Below are positions 30,492 to 33,862 of a stretch of DNA of 33,862 nucleotides, one piece after another; position 1 is the first letter of the stretch, and the number at the start of each line of letters is the position of its first letter. The DNA is from Ruminococcus sp. GTDB lineage: Bacteria > Bacillota > Clostridia > Oscillospirales > Ruminococcaceae. Where the stretch lies: positions 1 through 33,862 of the forward strand of contig JAGBNQ010000004.1 of the NCBI GenBank assembly GCA_017634275.1, read 5' to 3'. The notes below the pieces were generated by a model. The model did not search any database, was not told the DNA's origin, and saw only the letters and a list, made by a program, of their open reading frames with translations. Position numbers and translations under genes: made by a program.

Positions 30492-32189
30492 ATGTTAAGA
30501 AAAAGGCTTTTATCTCTTGCGGCGGCGGCGCTTTTGGCTTTGAGCCCTGCGGCAGGCGCGGCGCAGTATTACAGCTCTGCCATTACCGCATATGCGCAGG
30601 AGGAAATTTTAAACGCCGATGCTGCCGACCACAGCGAGCTTTTGGACAAGTGCAGGGGCTATTATGCGTATAATGACCTCGGCAAGCAGGAAAACGGCGC
30701 AAATCTGCAAAAGTTTTACAACAAGCTCTATGAGGTCTACTCGGACGTTTGGACAAGTGATACCGACTACACCCTCTACCCCGGGCAGACAGACCTCTAT
30801 GTTGTGGATCAGGTGAGGTTTACAAGCTACGGGTTGACAAAGAGCGAGGCTATACTCTGCTACTATGCGCTGAGAGATGATAACCCTGTCATGTACTACC
30901 TGATAAATCAGTACTCAACGGGCTCGTATACATTCTACGCACCGATAAACAGGCAGTATACAAAGGCATCTGTAAGAAAGGCGCTCCAGGAGGAGATAAG
31001 CGAGTACATCGAGAAGATGACCGCTCCCCTTTCGGGCTATACAAGAAGGTTTGAAAAGGCACTTATCCTGCATGACAAGCTCTTGCCGCTTATGACATAT
31101 AATTACGATGCGGTAACTATCGGCAGCAAGATAAGCAATAAAGAAACAGTAACGGCCGCCGAGCAGGATATGCACGTTTATTCACATAACATCATAGGCG
31201 CTGTAAAATACCAAACGGGCGTGTGCGAGAGCTATGCAAAGACATATCAGATGCTCCTTAACTACGCAGGCGTTGATAATGTATACGTTGTGGGAACAGA
31301 TGTAAAAAACAGTGCAGGCCACGCATGGAATGCCGTTAAAATGGATAACGGAACATATTACTTTGTAGATGCGACATTTGATGACCACCCCGAAACTCAC
31401 AAGTATTTTGCAAAGGGCTACACAGTATTTAACGAAAACCATATTGTCAGAGAGGCAAATATGAGCAGCTATAACTATTTCTATGAGCTGCCGACTATAC
31501 CGACAGGGGATTACAGCTGTCAGGCAAACAGCCCCTCGCTCAAAACGGTAATGGATCAGTTTGCTTTCTATATAAACGAGGACAACACGGTAACAGTTAC
31601 AAGATACCTCGGCTCGGCAGAAAAGGTTAATATCCCCGAAAAGATACTTGATATGAAGGTAACGGGGATAGGGAGCGACTGTTTCTTTAATAAGCCCAAG
31701 GTCTCCGAGGTAAATATCCCCGAGGGAGTGACGAGCATAGGCGATGGTGCATTCCTGATCGCTCTGACCTCGTCAAAAACGATAACCATTCCAAAATCGG
31801 TAACAAGCATAGGCGATTATGCTGTAGGCTACCGGAATTCATTGGGCGGCAGCTACAACTTTGACGGAAACTATTCAGCCCTTGCCCCTACTAAGATATC
31901 GGGCTTTACTATCAAATGCTATAAAAATTCCGCCGCATACAACTACGCTGTAAAAAACGGCATAAGCTACGAACTGCTCGCAAATACCGTAACAGCAGGC
32001 GATGCAGACTCAAACGGCAAGGTCAATATTGCGGACGTTATACGCATTCAGCAGTACCTTGCAGGCTGGAAGGTAAAGGTAGACCTCACCGCATCGGACG
32101 TTGATGCAAACGGCAAGGTGAATATAGCAGACGTTATACGCATTCAGCAGCACCTCGCAGGCTGGAAGGTAACTCTTAAGACCGCGTAA
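30492..32189 (+). CDS. Secreted transglutaminase-like / leucine-rich-repeat protein with type I dockerin
   Basis: 565 residues starting at 30492 (GAGGTG 7 bases upstream). A signal peptide (MLRKRLLSLAAAALLALSPA) leads to a transglutaminase-like fold with the catalytic set Cys245 (GVCESYA), His277 (GHAWNAV) and Asp293 (VDATFDD). Two BspA-type leucine-rich repeats follow (VNIPEGVTSIGDGAF, ITIPKSVTSIGDYA). The C-terminus is a dockerin of two calcium-loop repeats (GDADSNGKVNIADVIRIQQY and DVDANGKVNIADVIRIQQH). The dockerin would plug it into a cohesin-bearing scaffold, as in Ruminococcus cellulosomes. The enzyme could be a cysteine protease, a cross-linker or a peptide-bond hydrolase. No scaffoldin or cohesin gene is in the window. 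Confidence 0.93.
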   Translation: MLRKRLLSLAAAALLALSPAAGAAQYYSSAITAYAQEEILNADAADHSELLDKCRGYYAYNDLGKQENGANLQKFYNKLYEVYSDVWTSDTDYTLYPGQTDLYVVDQVRFTSYGLTKSEAILCYYALRDDNPVMYYLINQYSTGSYTFYAPINRQYTKASVRKALQEEISEYIEKMTAPLSGYTRRFEKALILHDKLLPLMTYNYDAVTIGSKISNKETVTAAEQDMHVYSHNIIGAVKYQTGVCESYAKTYQMLLNYAGVDNVYVVGTDVKNSAGHAWNAVKMDNGTYYFVDATFDDHPETHKYFAKGYTVFNENHIVREANMSSYNYFYELPTIPTGDYSCQANSPSLKTVMDQFAFYINEDNTVTVTRYLGSAEKVNIPEKILDMKVTGIGSDCFFNKPKVSEVNIPEGVTSIGDGAFLIALTSSKTITIPKSVTSIGDYAVGYRNSLGGSYNFDGNYSALAPTKISGFTIKCYKNSAAYNYAVKNGISYELLANTVTAGDADSNGKVNIADVIRIQQYLAGWKVKVDLTASDVDANGKVNIADVIRIQQHLAGWKVTLKTA

Positions 32190-32222
32190 AACATCATACA
32201 ATAAATATTAATACAATTTTTA

Positions 32223-32250
32223 TTGCTTTTTTGGGATTTAGTGGTATAAT
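32223..32250 (+). promoter_or_regulatory. Promoter of the MATE transporter gene
   Basis: TTGCTT (32223-32228), 16 bases, TATAAT (32245-32250). The -10 is perfect; the -35 matches four of six. It starts 34 bases after the dockerin gene, which has no obvious terminator of its own. Confidence 0.7.
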
Positions 32251-32263
32251 AATAACATCATCA

Positions 32264-32290
32264 CCGCACAGGGAATGTCTCTCTGTGCGG
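32264..32290 (+). promoter_or_regulatory. Hairpin in the MATE leader
   Basis: CCGCACAG / CTGTGCGG forms a perfect 8-bp stem with an 11-base loop, followed by TTGTTTG. It starts within 10 bases of the likely transcription start and ends just before the ribosome binding site. An attenuator-like role in drug-responsive expression is possible but is inference. Confidence 0.55.
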
Positions 32291-32312
32291 TTGTTTGTAG
32301 GGGGTGAGCGGC

Positions 32313-33668
32313 TTGAGCGCTAAGACTAAGGAAATAAATATGCTTGAGGGCAGCATTGGCGACAAGACGCTCAAATTCGCACTTCCGCTTGCGGCTACGG
32401 GCATTTTGCAACAGCTTTTCAACGCGGCGGATATTGCCGTGGTAGGGCGCTTTGTCGGCAAGAACGCTATGGCGGCGGTGGGCTCGAATGCGCCGCTTAT
32501 AAACCTTATAATCAGCCTTTTTATAGGCATTTCGATAGGCGCGAATGTTGTTATAGCAAGCCTTACGGGGCAAAAAAAGGACGAGGCCGTCGGCAGGGCT
32601 GTCCATACTGCGCTTACCATTTCCTTTATAAGCGGAATAATTTTAGCACTTATCTGCGAGGTTTTTGCACTGCCGATACTTAAGCTTATGTCTATCCCCG
32701 AGAATGTTTTTGATATGTCGGTGCTGTATTTCAGGGTGTATCTGCTGGGTCTGCCCGTTATTTTGCTTTATGACTTTGCCTCAGCGATATTCAGGTCGCG
32801 CGGCAATACCAAAACACCGCTTATCTGCCTTACCGTTTCGGGTGTGATAAACGTTTTGCTAAACCTCTTTTTCGTGCTTGTGTGCAAAATGACGGTAAAC
32901 GGCGTAGCGCTCGCTACTGCGATATCAAACCTTGTAAGCTCGGCGCTTTTGCTCTATTTTCTTGCTAAGGAGGAGGGGGCTGTACATTTCTCCTTCAAAA
33001 AGCTCGGGGTGGATAAAAAGATTTTCTTTCAGATGATAAGCATAGGCCTGCCCGCAGGCTTTCAGGGAATGGTCTTTTCTGTATCGAACCTTATTTTGCA
33101 GTCGGCAGTCAACAGGCTCGGTGAGAACGTTATGGCAGGCTCATCGGCGGCATTCAATATCGAAATATTCTGCTACTATGTGATAAACGCCTTCGGGCAG
33201 GCCTGCACCACCTTTATAGGGCAGAACTACGGCGCCCAAAAGCCCGAAAGGTGCAAAAAGGTGCTGAAGATAACTATGCTGCAGGATCTGCTGTTTACTG
33301 TACTTATAGCCCTTGTTATCCTTGTAAGCGGAAAATACCTGCTGAGAGTGTTCAACAGCGACCCCGACGTTATCTCGGTCGGCATGGTAAGGCTAAAATT
33401 TATCTTAACGGCAGAGTTTATAAACGTTTTGATCGAAATTCTCTCGGGCTATATGCGCGGCTTTGGCTATTCGCTCGTGCCTGCGCTTGTTTGTATGTTA
33501 GGCATATGCGGTGTCAGGATAACATGGATGTATGCCGTATTTATGCGCAAACAGAGCTTTTCTGTACTTATGATGGCATACCCGATAAGCTGGGCAGTCA
33601 CCGCCGCGGTTCTGTTCGGGGCATTTATCTATGTCAACCGCAAAAAGCTCGGGAAATTCTATGGCTAA
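32313..33668 (+). CDS. MATE family multidrug/sodium antiporter
   Basis: Inner-membrane antiporter that exports drugs or metabolites in exchange for sodium or protons. About 451 residues with 12 hydrophobic segments in two halves. ALPLAATGILQQLFNAADIA at the N-terminus, VVGRFVGKNAMAAVGSNAPL, GLPVILLYDFASAIFRSRGN, and the second-half ISIGLPAGFQGMVFSVSNLI are typical of the family. Start choice is uncertain: TTG 32313 has AGGGGGTG upstream, GTG 32304 is too close to that site, and ATG 32340 has AAGGA; family members usually carry some residues before the INMLEG block, so I prefer 32313. Confidence 0.9.
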   Translation: MSAKTKEINMLEGSIGDKTLKFALPLAATGILQQLFNAADIAVVGRFVGKNAMAAVGSNAPLINLIISLFIGISIGANVVIASLTGQKKDEAVGRAVHTALTISFISGIILALICEVFALPILKLMSIPENVFDMSVLYFRVYLLGLPVILLYDFASAIFRSRGNTKTPLICLTVSGVINVLLNLFFVLVCKMTVNGVALATAISNLVSSALLLYFLAKEEGAVHFSFKKLGVDKKIFFQMISIGLPAGFQGMVFSVSNLILQSAVNRLGENVMAGSSAAFNIEIFCYYVINAFGQACTTFIGQNYGAQKPERCKKVLKITMLQDLLFTVLIALVILVSGKYLLRVFNSDPDVISVGMVRLKFILTAEFINVLIEILSGYMRGFGYSLVPALVCMLGICGVRITWMYAVFMRKQSFSVLMMAYPISWAVTAAVLFGAFIYVNRKKLGKFYG

Positions 33669-33862
33669 TGCATAATGCACAATGCACAATTGAGGTGTCC
33701 GCCGTTGGCGGACGGATTTTAAAAATCGACTTTGCTGTTGATTAGCAATTGTGCTTGATATTAATGATTATAAACCAAATAATTGCCGCCTACGGCGGCC
33801 GCCCGAATGGGCATCTGTGCGGCAAAGCCGCACACCATAATTGTGCATTGTGCATTGTGCAT
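33668..33862. repeat. Terminal-inverted-repeat intergenic element, MITE-like
   Basis: The arms at 33668-33691 and 33839-33862 are inverted copies matching at 23 of 24 bases, each built from ATGCACA heptamers. Inside are perfect hairpins: GTCCGCC-GTT-GGCGGAC (33697-33713) followed by GGATTTT, which may also end the MATE transcript, and GTGCGGC-AAA-GCCGCAC (33817-33833). No gene is seen. The window stops at the end of the second arm, so the element may extend further. Confidence 0.7.

Overview
The window looks like chromosome of a motile, Gram-positive Clostridia of the Ruminococcus/Oscillospiraceae type. This rests on a type I dockerin on a secreted protein, two clostridial-type flagellins, a sortase-type surface protein with SpaA-like repeats, consensus TTGACA/TATAAT promoters with 17-bp spacers, strong GGAGG ribosome binding sites and T-rich intrinsic terminators. 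The genus is inferred from gene content only.

Layout. 1-1337 is the 3' part of a surface adhesin-like protein with long acidic tandem repeats. 1497-2693 (minus) is a secreted, membrane-anchored two-domain protein. 2902-7262 is an inverted duplication: two flagellin genes, near-identical at both ends and in their leaders and terminators, point away from a sodium/solute symporter gene between them. 7465-8469 (minus) is a YhaM-type exoribonuclease. 8470-8873 is a GC-rich intergenic repeat mosaic. 8874-29961 (minus) is one long run of 22 tightly packed genes, starting at a consensus promoter at 30065-30093, for a Wzx/Wzy-type surface polysaccharide. 30492-32189 (plus) is a secreted transglutaminase-like/leucine-rich-repeat/dockerin protein. 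32313-33668 (plus) is a MATE transporter, followed by a terminal-inverted-repeat element that reaches the end of the window.

How the polysaccharide genes fit together. A PglC-like phosphoglycosyl transferase would start the repeat unit on the lipid carrier, probably with a sugar made by the adjacent PglE-like aminotransferase. One GT4 and two GT2 glycosyltransferases extend it, a Wzx flippase exports it and a Wzy polymerase joins the units. Three precursor branches can be read: RmlA-RmlB-RmlC-RmlD for dTDP-L-rhamnose; RmlA-RmlB-FdtA/QdtA-FdtB/QdtB for a dTDP-3-amino-3,6-dideoxyhexose; and an IspD/TarI-like cytidylyltransferase plus an SDR plus LicD for a CDP-activated phospho-substituent. The most unusual part is a carrier-protein cassette (acyl carrier protein, AMP-dependent ligase, FabG-like reductase) next to the amino-sugar genes, with a GNAT acyltransferase three genes on. 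It may make and attach an unusual acyl group to the amino sugar. An ATP-grasp/HAD fusion of unknown role is also in the operon. No Wzz/Wzc-type length control, no UDP-GlcNAc 4,6-dehydratase and no ketosynthase is in the window.

The two strongest leads are the inverted flagellin-symporter-flagellin arrangement, which could recombine to invert or convert the locus, and the ACP/ligase/reductase/GNAT amino-sugar acylation cassette. No RNA genes, CRISPR arrays, integrases or transposases were recognised.
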